Of a stretch of DNA of 5,108 bases, positions 1 through 5,108 are shown in pieces. Positions within the stretch are counted from its first letter, which is position 1; each line of letters begins with the position of its first letter. The DNA is taken from NCBI GenBank assembly GCA_026692825.1, contig JAPLOC010001328.1:2198-7305 (forward strand), in the 5' to 3' direction. The translations under genes were made by a program, and so were the position numbers. Under the pieces are notes generated by a model. It did not search any database, was not told the DNA's origin, and worked only from the letters and a program-made list of their open reading frames with translations. This stretch comes from Planctomycetota bacterium (GTDB lineage: Bacteria; Planctomycetota; Planctomycetia; Planctomycetales; Planctomycetaceae).

Positions 1-630
1 CGGTTCCATCACACGCGGATCGAGCTGGGTCAGCGACTGAGCCGTGAATCGCAGAAAGACCGCGTCGCGAACATCTCCCAGGCGTTGCACTGCGTTCGTC
101 TGCGGATCAACCATCCGAATCTCAGGCAGCCGCCGTAACAGCTCGGCGAACGAGAGCTTCGCATGGACCAGGTCGTAGACGGCCTGAAAATAGCTATGCA
201 GGCGGGTCTGGCGGATACGGTCTCCCATCGTGTGAAAGGGAGGATCTTCCAGAATCAGAGCCCGCACAGCCTGCGGCGCTTTCGCCGCCACGGCCGCCGC
301 CACCATCGAACCCAGCGAGTGTCCATACAACACCACCGGCTCGCGCAGGTGGTCTCGCAGCAAGTTGACGATATCGTCGACATAATCGACCGTGCGATAG
401 GCGGCTCCGGGAGTCGATCCGCCGTGCCCGCGGAGATCGACCGCGTGCAGGCGAAACCGGGTCGTCAACTGGGCGGCCACCGGCAAAAATGTCTGCCACC
501 TGCGGGTGACACCATGCAACAGCACCAGCGGCGGATCTCCCGCCGGGCTCGAAGCGACACGCAATGTCACTTCGCCCACTTGGTAACTGTTTTCGACGAA
601 GAATCTCTGGATGTGGGGAGTTTCAGGCAC
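1..630 (-). CDS. Alpha/beta hydrolase fold protein (N-terminal part, cut by window edge)
   Basis: Reading the minus strand from GTG at 628-630 gives 210 codons with no stop, running off position 1. The protein shows the hydrolase core in order: an oxyanion-hole loop LLHGVTRRW at residues 37-45, the strand-turn motif DLRGHGGS at 65-72, and the nucleophile elbow GHSLGS at 103-108, so Ser105 is the predicted nucleophile. A strand and loop ILEDPPF (126-132) follow, then a helical cap. The catalytic acid and histidine lie beyond the window. Members of this fold are usually 260-300 residues, so about a quarter is missing. An in-frame TGA lies a few codons upstream of the GTG, which limits the start to this GTG or an internal codon. 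No Shine-Dalgarno sequence is visible. The N-terminus has no signal peptide, so a cytoplasmic enzyme is expected. The substrate (ester, amide, epoxide or other) cannot be told from sequence. Confidence 0.9.
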   Translation of the reverse strand, partial: MPETPHIQRFFVENSYQVGEVTLRVASSPAGDPPLVLLHGVTRRWQTFLPVAAQLTTRFRLHAVDLRGHGGSTPGAAYRTVDYVDDIVNLLRDHLREPVVLYGHSLGSMVAAAVAAKAPQAVRALILEDPPFHTMGDRIRQTRLHSYFQAVYDLVHAKLSFAELLRRLPEIRMVDPQTNAVQRLGDVRDAVFLRFTAQSLTQLDPRVMEP

Positions 631-909
631 GGTCGCGAAGCGGGTTCAATAGTGGCTGCGGGTGAACCGTGATGATACGACATGACTCGCCAATCCGCAG
701 CGCTGGGAACGGTCACCGGCACTCCCAATTGCCGCCCCGCCGGGGCGGGTTACTGCTTGGGAACACCAATGTTGCGGGCGATCAGGTGAAAGTGGTGACT
801 CGGCACGAAAAAACCAGAAATTCGCGGGCCACGATCCAGGCGACTTCTGCCCTCCAACCGACCACGCGACTGAATTCAACAATTCCAGCGAAATACTTCC
901 CCAAGTCTC
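631..909. other. Non-coding spacer between the hydrolase and the tRNA promoter
   Basis: I see no convincing gene here on either strand. Open frames crossing it are short and lack family-like composition. The only clear structure is the hairpin at 723-762. The hydrolase promoter should lie here on the minus strand, but I could not pick one out with confidence. Confidence 0.6.
723..762. repeat. Nested G+C-rich inverted repeat (hairpin)
   Basis: CCGCCCC (732-738) and GGGGCGG (742-748) form a perfect 7-bp stem with a 3-nt loop. An outer pair, TCCCAA (723-728) and TTGGGA (757-762), can extend it after internal loops. No T-tract follows on either strand, so this is not a standard intrinsic terminator. 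It lies about 100 bp upstream of the hydrolase start and 240 bp upstream of the tRNA. It could be a structured leader or an intergenic repeat unit; the function is unknown. Confidence 0.6.
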
Positions 910-938
910 TCGACAGTCGTCCCGACAGCCGATATAAA
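910..938 (+). promoter_or_regulatory. Candidate sigma-70-type promoter for the tRNA
   Basis: TCGACA (910-915) resembles a -35 box and TATAAA (933-938) a -10 box, separated by exactly 17 bp. Transcription would start near 945, leaving a leader of about 57 nt before the mature tRNA 5' end at 1002. Spacing and position fit well, but the -35 match is partial and planctomycete promoter rules are not well defined. Confidence 0.5.
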
Positions 939-953
939 TGACCTGTCGCGACA
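923..953. promoter_or_regulatory. Inverted repeat around the tRNA promoter -10 box
   Basis: CGACAG (923-928) and CTGTCG (943-948) are inverted copies flanking the putative -10 box. The right arm is also part of a perfect 10-bp palindrome, TGTCGCGACA (944-953), at the predicted transcription start. Another CGACAG copy occurs at 911-916. This could be an operator or a leader RNA hairpin. Confidence 0.35.
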
Positions 954-1001
954 AACACCGCACAACGAAATTTGCCCGGGTGAATGCAGCGATCCCAATG
1001 A

Positions 1002-1075
<74 letters not shown>

Positions 1076-1092
1076 CTTCGGCGAAGCCGAAG
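1076..1092 (+). terminator. Perfect hairpin directly after the tRNA, possible terminator
   Basis: CTTCGGC (1076-1082) and GCCGAAG (1086-1092) form a perfect 7-bp stem closed by a GAA loop, starting at the base after the tRNA discriminator. Its position suggests tRNA transcript termination or 3'-end protection. There is no T-run after it, so intrinsic termination is uncertain. Confidence 0.4.
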
Positions 1093-1178
1093 AGAGCAGG
1101 AGAGTGTAGTAAGTAGAAAGCAGAGAAGACACAATTTCTCCTGCGGTCTCCTTTCTACTCTCTCCTTTCTCGTTCTTT
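1090..1178. repeat. Imperfect purine/pyrimidine inverted repeat upstream of the four-helix-bundle gene
   Basis: The left half (about 1090-1130) is almost all purine, with GGAGAG and AGTAGAAAG motifs. The right half (about 1136-1178) is pyrimidine-rich, with CTTTCTACTCTCTCC. The reverse complement of the right half aligns imperfectly with the left half, for example GGAGAGTGTAG against GGAGAGAGTAG. The two halves could form a long hairpin with a short loop near 1131-1136. The element fills the gap between the tRNA hairpin and the next gene. Confidence 0.55.
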
Positions 1179-1188
1179 GAGCCTCGAA

Positions 1189-1779
1189 ATGGCCTTCGCC
1201 TTCGAAAAACTCATTGTCTACCAGAAGTCAGTCGACTTCGCAGACGTGATCTGCCAGGCAACCGAGCAATTTCTGCGGGGCTATGGGTTTCTCTCGGATC
1301 AACTCAATCGAGCTGCGCTCTCAATTTCGGCCAATCTCGCCGAAGGCAATGGCCCATTCACCAGACCCGACCGCCGCAATTTCTTCGGAATCGCCGGCGG
1401 CTCGATCCAGGAATGCATCCCGTTGCTGGAACTGGCCCGACGGCGTGGATTACTCGACGAAACACGGCACTCGGCGCTGAAAGCCCAACTTGAAGAAATC
1501 GCACGCATGCTGGCCGGGCTGATCAACGGTCTCTACAAACCGGAACCCCATCGACACTTTGCAGATCATTTGTTCCTTGGCTGGTCTCCGCAAGGACTTG
1601 GGCCGGATCACGGGTCACGGCAAAGAGACCCGCCGAGACTCCCGTGGCAGGCCCACTCGGTGCGTTCCGGGATGGGGTTTCCGGAAAGTCTCAGAGTCTG
1701 GCGCAGAGTCCGATCTCGGGGTTATACGGGGGCTGTCAAGGCTCTTGAATCTCGCGTTTTGAGTCGTTCGGGGTCGTGA
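1189..1779 (+). CDS. Four-helix-bundle protein (23S rRNA intervening-sequence family) with an odd C-terminal tail
   Basis: The first 117 residues match the small four-helix-bundle family first described from 23S rRNA intervening sequences, related to the Avd accessory protein of diversity-generating retroelements. Family hallmarks are FEKLIVYQKS (residues 5-14), LSDQLNRAALSISANLAEG (35-53), the glycine-rich IAGGSIQE (68-75), and a last amphipathic helix ending near LAGLINGLYK (108-117). Family members usually stop at about this point, at 115-130 residues. This ORF continues for about 79 more residues rich in Arg, Pro, Gly and Ser, with no visible domain, and ends inside the convergent gene by 44 bp. 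The tail may reflect loss of the original stop by deletion or frameshift. ATG at 1189 is chosen because family proteins begin just before FEKL; an in-frame TTG at 1177 is possible. No good ribosome binding site is seen. The cellular role of stand-alone members is not established. Confidence 0.8.
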   Translation: MAFAFEKLIVYQKSVDFADVICQATEQFLRGYGFLSDQLNRAALSISANLAEGNGPFTRPDRRNFFGIAGGSIQECIPLLELARRRGLLDETRHSALKAQLEEIARMLAGLINGLYKPEPHRHFADHLFLGWSPQGLGPDHGSRQRDPPRLPWQAHSVRSGMGFPESLRVWRRVRSRGYTGAVKALESRVLSRSGS

Positions 1780-3016
1780 TAATCTGGGCTACCTTTCCAT
1801 TCACAAAACCGAACATCAGCGCCAGCTTCGAATACCGGGCGACATGGGGTCCATCCGGACGATCTTTTGTGACGGAATCCGTATCGTCCGGTTCGCCGTA
1901 CGCATCGTGAACTTGTTCGGCGCTGGAACCAATCCGGATGCCCTCGACCGTGCGACCCGGAAAGTCTCGCCGGGTGAGGCTGGCGGCGTCCCACGGATTC
2001 GCGATGATCATTCCCAGCGTGTCGCGTGGCAGACCGACAAGCACCAGTTGCAGACCCTTTGAAGGATAATTGAGATAGACGCCGTGCAGAATGAATTCCG
2101 GCTCGCCCAAAACGGCGACAATCTGATCCCGCGTCATGCCGAACTTGACCCCGCCCACGCACACGCCTGGGTGGATGGTCAGTCGCGCGGCTTCTTCTTC
2201 GGTCAGCGCCGCCTGAAGCTGGTCGGGCGAGACGCCGGCGATCACGTAATCCTCGGGAATTGTCAGGTCGAACAAACTGTCGTCGAGGACCGGGTCGAAT
2301 TCGATCCGGTCCACCAGTACGCCGGTTTCGGTTTCACCGCCATCGGCCCCGCGAAATATCAGCCGCACGGGAAGGCCGTTCGTTGGATCACACCAGACCT
2401 CGGCGTCGATCTTCCATTCGATTCCCGCTACGATTTCCGCAACGACTTGCCCCTTCGAACCTGGGTATCGCCGTCCTGCGGAATCGATGTACTCCGCAGA
2501 TGGTTTCGACTTCATCTTCGCGAGACCGCGAATGATGGAGTAGAAGTCCAGAGCCCGGCTGATCGCGCGTTTCGGAAGGCGATAGGCGAGTTTGCTCGCC
2601 GGTTGCAGCATCACCTCCTGTCCGGTTTCCGAGTCGGCCAGAACAACCGTACCGTCGCCTTCAAACCGCGACCGGCTTCCAGAAACGAACAGCCGACCCC
2701 GCTGACCATCGACATCGACGATGGCCTTCAATGTTCTAGTCGCCTTGACGCGATCGGCTGCTTCGGCAAACACCCGTGACGTTCCCCCGGCCAGATCCCC
2801 CAACATCAGCCAGGCCAGTACCAGTGCCGCGATCGTCGCGCCGGCGAACCGGGCCACGCGGCTTTGCCAGACTTTCGTGAGGACGGACCGGTGAACGGCG
2901 GGCGGCGTCAATCGACTCAGGTGATCGGGAATTGGGGCGACCTCGATGGATCGCATCGCAGCGACAGCCACCTCAAGACGTCCCCTGGGTGCGTGACTCT
3001 CATCGTGTGTCGTCAT
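1736..3016 (-). CDS. Putative membrane anti-sigma factor: LolA-like domain plus two BamE-like repeats
   Basis: This 426-residue protein starts at ATG 3014-3016, overlapping the sigma-factor stop as ATGA, so the two are translationally coupled. Residues 1-55 are predicted cytoplasmic and include LEVAVAAMRSIEVAPIPDHL, which resembles N-terminal segments of planctomycete anti-sigma-like proteins. No His/Cys zinc motif is present there. One transmembrane helix spans about 56-73. Residues 80-260 resemble the LolA/outer-membrane lipoprotein-sorting fold, ending in DDSLFDLTIPEDY (245-257). Two repeats follow with identical spacing: G289, G293, Q298, G304, P306 and G359, G363, Q368, G374, P376, a pattern like BamE/SmpA/OmlA domains. 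The inferred job is to hold the sigma factor at the membrane and respond to an envelope signal. No binding residue proves this. The 3' end overlaps the convergent four-helix-bundle ORF. Confidence 0.8.
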   Translation of the reverse strand: MTTHDESHAPRGRLEVAVAAMRSIEVAPIPDHLSRLTPPAVHRSVLTKVWQSRVARFAGATIAALVLAWLMLGDLAGGTSRVFAEAADRVKATRTLKAIVDVDGQRGRLFVSGSRSRFEGDGTVVLADSETGQEVMLQPASKLAYRLPKRAISRALDFYSIIRGLAKMKSKPSAEYIDSAGRRYPGSKGQVVAEIVAGIEWKIDAEVWCDPTNGLPVRLIFRGADGGETETGVLVDRIEFDPVLDDSLFDLTIPEDYVIAGVSPDQLQAALTEEEAARLTIHPGVCVGGVKFGMTRDQIVAVLGEPEFILHGVYLNYPSKGLQLVLVGLPRDTLGMIIANPWDAASLTRRDFPGRTVEGIRIGSSAEQVHDAYGEPDDTDSVTKDRPDGPHVARYSKLALMFGFVNGKVAQIITTPNDSKREIQEP

Positions 3017-3552
3017 GGTCGTTGTTCCTGAACTGGATTGTGGGACTCAAGCCGCGCACTGAGCGCCGCGCGGGCGCGATGCAGCAGGACTCCCAGGTGA
3101 TTGACGGAAACGCCGAGCATCCGAGCAGCTTCCTGATTGGAAACTTCATCGATCTGAGTCAGCAGGAATGCCGACGCCTGAGCTTCGGGGAGCGCCGCCA
3201 GCGCGGCTCGAAAATCAGCGAGAAGCTCGGCCTCCTCGGCCTTTGCGGCCGGCCCCACATCGGGGCGAGCGACGACTTCCTCGTCGTCGACGGGTTGGGT
3301 TCTCGCTCGATCGCGGATGCGTCGGCGAATCAGGTCAACCGCTCTGGCCGCCGCGATGCGGCTCCACAGTGCCGGCGCCCTTCGGATGTCGTTCGTCGAA
3401 GCGTGGCGAGCCGCCAGTTCGAAGAACGACTGCTGAAAGCAATCGGCCGCATCAGCTCCGTCGTTTCCAAGGATGCGCACAATCAGCCTCCAGACCGGCG
3501 TTCCCTGGTCGCGCAGCACGATCTGCAGTTGATGATCCGGCTGTTCTGGCAT
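3013..3552 (-). CDS. RNA polymerase sigma factor, ECF subfamily
   Basis: The 179-residue protein has the two-domain layout of an ECF sigma factor. Region 2 covers about residues 13-84, with DAADCFQQSFFELAARH (34-50) as the core-binding segment and LWSRIAAARAVDLIRRRIR (62-80) as the -10 recognition helix. A linker rich in Asp, Glu and Ala lies at 85-110. Region 4 is at about 112-168, with LPEAQASAFLL and the helix-turn-helix SNQEAARMLGVSVNHLGVLL followed by HRARAAL. It lacks the long C-terminal extensions of some planctomycete ECF groups. The ATG at 3550-3552 is preceded by AGGA at a spacing of five bases. It is the first gene of an operon with the membrane protein at 1736-3016 (ATGA overlap), the usual order for a sigma factor and its regulator. 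Its target genes are unknown; its own promoter is a likely one. Confidence 0.93.
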   Translation of the reverse strand: MPEQPDHQLQIVLRDQGTPVWRLIVRILGNDGADAADCFQQSFFELAARHASTNDIRRAPALWSRIAAARAVDLIRRRIRDRARTQPVDDEEVVARPDVGPAAKAEEAELLADFRAALAALPEAQASAFLLTQIDEVSNQEAARMLGVSVNHLGVLLHRARAALSARLESHNPVQEQRP

Positions 3553-3569
3553 CGTATTCCTGGGTTACC

Positions 3570-3601
3570 ATACTGGTCGCCGGAGCCAGCGGAAAATTAC
3601 A
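3570..3601 (-). promoter_or_regulatory. Candidate (possibly autoregulated) promoter of the sigma-factor operon
   Basis: On the minus strand TGTAATTTT (3593-3601) is followed, after 16 bp, by CCAGTAT (3570-3576), about 18 bp before the sigma start codon. An AT-rich upstream box carrying TGTAA with this spacing is plausible for an ECF-type promoter. The short leader is compatible with the AGGA ribosome binding site. No consensus for this sigma factor is available, so this is a guess from position and spacing. Confidence 0.3.
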
Positions 3602-3639
3602 GGGGAATTACTTCACTTGCGATCCGCCCGTTACAAGCA

Positions 3640-3680
3640 TTGACCACCTGGTGCTGGCGCGAAACGCCGGCGCTGGTCAA
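3640..3680. repeat. Two-part stable inverted repeat in the divergent intergenic region
   Basis: Outer arms TTGACCA (3640-3646) and TGGTCAA (3674-3680) are perfect complements. Inside, GCTGGCG (3653-3659) and CGCCGGC (3665-3671) pair with one G:T and a CGAAA loop. TCACTT (3613-3618) and AAGTGA (3680-3685) could pair further out. No T-tract follows. It lies between the divergent sigma operon and the small membrane-protein gene, upstream of both, so it is more likely a DNA or RNA regulatory structure or repeat unit than a terminator. Confidence 0.55.
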
Positions 3681-3874
3681 AGTGAGAAATGCGCGGTAAC
3701 CGGTGATGATCTCGGAATATCGAACTCTGGATCGACTCATGGGACGACGGGTTCCGGCTGCAGTTTTCCAGCGCCGTTTCTGATTCATTCGATTGGTCGA
3801 TTGCCGAGCGAATCTCGACCGGATTCCAGACTGCCCCGACATCGGAGGTCAAATTGCCATCGTCGTCATCGCTG

Positions 3875-3902
3875 GTTCATGAGCAATGTTCATTGATGAA
3901 CA
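3875..3902. promoter_or_regulatory. Operator-like palindrome with an extra half-site
   Basis: TGTTCATTGATGAACA (3887-3902) is a perfect inverted repeat with 7-bp arms and a 2-bp centre. A further GTTCAT half-site lies at 3875-3880, 13 bp before the matching half-site at 3888-3893. This spacing is typical of cooperative binding by a dimeric helix-turn-helix repressor. It sits about 100 bp upstream of the membrane-protein start at 4003 and is probably a regulatory site for it. No regulator gene is visible in the window. Confidence 0.45.
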
Positions 3903-3990
3903 GGTTCCATCGGTTTCAGAGAGATGCGACACTCACAGAGAAAGTGACATGCCCGATCCTAAAAGAGACTGCCGAAACGAAACGACGCCC

Positions 3991-3995
3991 GGAGG
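3991..3995 (+). promoter_or_regulatory. Ribosome binding site GGAGG that sets the start at 4003
   Basis: GGAGG lies seven bases before ATG 4003. The frame is open upstream to ATG 3886 and ATG 3949, but neither has such a site and the upstream codons lack protein-like character. This supports 4003 as the start. Confidence 0.75.
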
Positions 3996-4002
3996 CGGTT
4001 TG

Positions 4003-4380
4003 ATGAAATCGCTCGTTCTTGTCGTTGCAGGCATCGTTGTGGCGCTCGGTGGCGCTGGAATCGTCGTTCCCGAAACGCTGATCGGCATCGGGAGGCACAT
4101 GGTCACCCCTGCAGGGCTCTACGCCGCCGGTGCGCTGCGGATCGGAATTGGGCTCGTGTTGATTCTCGCTGCGCGGCAGTCTCGGGCGCCAGGGATGTTC
4201 CGTGCCATCGGAGCTTTGGCTTTCGTGGCGGGGCTGGCAACGCCGATTTTCGGAGTGGAGAGTGCGCAGGCGCGCCTCAACTGGGAGGCTGCGCACTTGA
4301 CGATTCTCCGTTTCGAAGGGGGGCTGTTTGTGTGCCTCGGAACCATGATCGTCTCTGCGATCCTGCCCGCGAAAACCTGA
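4003..4380 (+). CDS. Small integral membrane protein of unknown function
   Basis: The 125-residue product is strongly hydrophobic, with four predicted membrane helices at about residues 3-23, 38-57, 67-85 and 103-121. The first helix begins at MKSLVLVVAG, directly at the chosen start. Small loops contain PETLIGIGRHMVTP (26-39), a basic RQSRAPGMFR (58-67) and a longer soluble loop GVESAQARLNWEAAH (85-99). It resembles compact uncharacterised bacterial membrane proteins with a repeated Gly/Ala-rich pattern; I do not recognise a named family, and no catalytic motif is visible. It stands alone on the plus strand, divergent from the sigma operon. Its 5' region holds an operator-like palindrome, so regulated expression is plausible. 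A link with the neighbouring envelope-stress-type sigma system is possible but rests only on position. Confidence 0.8.
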   Translation: MKSLVLVVAGIVVALGGAGIVVPETLIGIGRHMVTPAGLYAAGALRIGIGLVLILAARQSRAPGMFRAIGALAFVAGLATPIFGVESAQARLNWEAAHLTILRFEGGLFVCLGTMIVSAILPAKT

Positions 4381-4395
4381 TCAGATCTTCGTTCC

Positions 4396-4416
4396 CGGGC
4401 GTCGTCTTCGCGCCCG
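4396..4416 (+). terminator. Hairpin 15 bases after the membrane-protein stop, possible terminator
   Basis: CGGGCG (4396-4401) and CGCCCG (4411-4416) form a perfect 6-bp stem with a 9-nt loop. GTTC (4391-4394) and GAAC (4423-4426) can add an outer stem. The position just after the stop suits a terminator, but no T-run follows, so this could equally be a repeat unit. Confidence 0.35.
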
Positions 4417-4792
4417 TCCGGCGAACGGCCAGCGTAAGCCGGCTGGTGGAATCGACGCCCAGCGCGCACTTGACCCGCAAGAACCAGAGGGCTGACGCCC
4501 ACCCTTTGCCTTGGTTGGCGCCACGAAACGGGATGGCCGCCGGCGACGGACCGGATGAGCCGACGATCCGCAGTCTTGCCGCAGCCAAATTCGACAAATC
4601 GGTTCGCCGGTCTTCAAACTCGCCCGCAACGCACTGGACAGCCGGCAACCCTCCTCGGGGTGTCGGCGAAACACGGGTGAGACTCCGGGTTTGTCCAAAG
4701 CGAGAAAGATCGTTCGGGGTATCGCGAAGTCGGTTGTTGGTCCGTCGCAAGTCCCCGTGGTGGTATCAGGCAGGACTGGCCGCATTGATGCG

Positions 4793-4820
4793 TTGAGCAG
4801 ATTTTGAACGAAACGCTCAA
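4793..4820. repeat. Short inverted repeat upstream of the exported-protein gene
   Basis: TTGAGC (4793-4798) and GCTCAA (4815-4820) are perfect inverted copies separated by 16 bases, about 115 bp before the start at 4936. It could be an operator or chance; no promoter could be placed against it with confidence. Confidence 0.25.
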
Positions 4821-4935
4821 GTTCGGCCACCAGAAACTGAATATCACCGGAGTCGCTTCACGTCGCGATGCCGAATATGATCCCGATGGCCGACAACAAA
4901 GTCGGGACACTGAGCTTCATCGAGAGGACCGTCGT

Positions 4936-5108
4936 ATGGACCTGCAGCGCGCCATCCCGCTTATTTGTGGCACACTCTTTGTCAGCCTTTTGCTGAATTC
5001 GCTGCTGGCGGTAGACGATTCGATTTCCGAAAAGGCTGACCAGAATGAGCAATCAATTGCGAAGGTTCTTTCGTCGGACAAAGCAGTCGTCAAGAATATC
5101 GTCTACGG
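4936..5108 (+). CDS. Exported protein of unknown function (N-terminal part, cut by window edge)
   Basis: From ATG 4936 the frame stays open to the window end, giving 57 codons. GAGAGG at 4922-4927, eight bases before the ATG, is a good ribosome binding site. The N-terminus MDLQRAIPLICGTLFVSLLL has a short charged segment, then a hydrophobic stretch to about residue 25. Signal peptidase I cleavage near LLA/VDD (25/26) is likely. Cys11 lies too early for a lipobox. The mature part begins acidic and polar (SEKADQNEQS, 31-40), then KVLSSDKAVVKNIV, which may be a helix or the start of a domain. Too little is present to name a family. The frame is also open upstream to 4789, but those codons have no good start and look non-coding. 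Nothing ties it to the genes on its left. Confidence 0.75.
   Translation, partial: MDLQRAIPLICGTLFVSLLLNSLLAVDDSISEKADQNEQSIAKVLSSDKAVVKNIVY

Larger units (their letters stand above)
4381..4921. other. Gene-free interval with short inverted repeats
   Basis: I see no convincing gene here. Long open frames exist on both strands, but their products are rich in Arg, Ser and Pro and lack family patterns. Besides the hairpin at 4396-4416 there are two short inverted repeats. One is CCAGC (4429-4433) with GCTGG (4442-4446), around GCGTAAGCCG. The other is GGGC-TGAC-GCCC (4489-4500). Both resemble the short G+C-rich intergenic repeats common in planctomycete genomes, but I cannot confirm other copies from one window. 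Confidence 0.5.

Noticed and set aside
163..672. 169-codon plus-strand frame
   Set aside because: It is antisense to the hydrolase, whose catalytic motifs are clear. The product is Arg/Gln/His-rich with no family pattern.
1611..1687. Inverted repeat CGGGTC/GACCCG (1611-1632) and palindrome TTTCCGGAAA (1678-1687) as a terminator between convergent genes
   Set aside because: Stems are short, no T-tract follows on either strand, and the two coding frames overlap further downstream.
1189..1779. Part of a diversity-generating retroelement, because the Avd protein is a homologue
   Set aside because: No reverse transcriptase and no template/variable repeat pair are present in the window.
2084..2779. 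231-codon plus-strand frame
   Set aside because: It lies wholly antisense to the membrane anti-sigma gene, which has recognisable domains and repeats. This is a G+C-driven shadow frame.
2932..3896. Long plus-strand frames of 255 and 242 codons
   Set aside because: They are antisense to the ECF sigma factor and its upstream region, with no coherent domains.
3886..4002. N-terminal extension of the small membrane protein from ATG 3886 or 3949
   Set aside because: The 3886 ATG falls inside the operator-like palindrome region, the added residues are polar and unlike the rest, and GGAGG is correctly spaced only for ATG 4003.
4381..4830. 149-codon minus-strand frame and overlapping frames on both strands
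   Set aside because: No start signal, Arg/Ser/Pro-rich composition and no family motif. The first residues (AELERFVQNLLNA) look helix-like but are too short to support a gene fragment.
4886..4996. Short plus-strand ORF of 36 codons starting ATGGCCGACAAC
   Set aside because: It is out of frame with, and overlapped by, the better supported signal-peptide gene at 4936, and it has no ribosome binding site.

Overview
The window looks like chromosomal DNA of a Planctomycetes-type bacterium. This is inferred from gene style, not from a marker gene. The clues are an ECF sigma factor translationally coupled to a membrane-anchored, LolA-like putative anti-sigma protein, a four-helix-bundle (23S rRNA intervening-sequence type) gene beside a tRNA, a tRNA without an encoded CCA end, weak Shine-Dalgarno signals at several starts, and moderately high G+C.

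Layout, left to right. Positions 1-630 (minus) hold the N-terminal 210 residues of an alpha/beta hydrolase that runs off the left edge. Positions 631-1001 are non-coding, with a strong G+C hairpin and a good candidate promoter for the following tRNA. A CAU-anticodon tRNA of initiator type lies at 1002-1075, directly followed by a perfect hairpin. A purine-rich then pyrimidine-rich imperfect inverted repeat (about 1090-1178) separates it from a plus-strand four-helix-bundle gene (1189-1779). The 3' part of that ORF looks unlike the family and overlaps the convergent neighbour by 44 bp.

Positions 1736-3552 (minus) form a two-gene operon: the ECF sigma factor (3013-3552) and, through an ATGA overlap, a 426-residue single-pass membrane protein. 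That protein has a short cytoplasmic segment, a transmembrane helix, a LolA-like extracytoplasmic domain and two BamE/SmpA-like repeats. The likely logic is an envelope sensor that holds the sigma factor, possibly with autoregulation from a promoter just upstream.

The 450-bp gap 3553-4002 carries that candidate sigma promoter, a stable hairpin (3640-3680) and an operator-like palindrome (3887-3902). It precedes a small four-helix membrane protein (4003-4380) with a clear GGAGG ribosome binding site. Positions 4381-4935 hold no convincing gene, only short inverted repeats that may be remnants of dispersed intergenic repeats. At 4936 a new plus-strand gene begins: the N-terminal part of an exported protein with a signal peptide, cut by the right edge.

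No CRISPR array, insertion sequence, reverse transcriptase or recognisable defence system is visible. The best leads are the unconventional initiator tRNA, the sensor architecture of the putative anti-sigma factor, and the repeat upstream of the four-helix-bundle gene.
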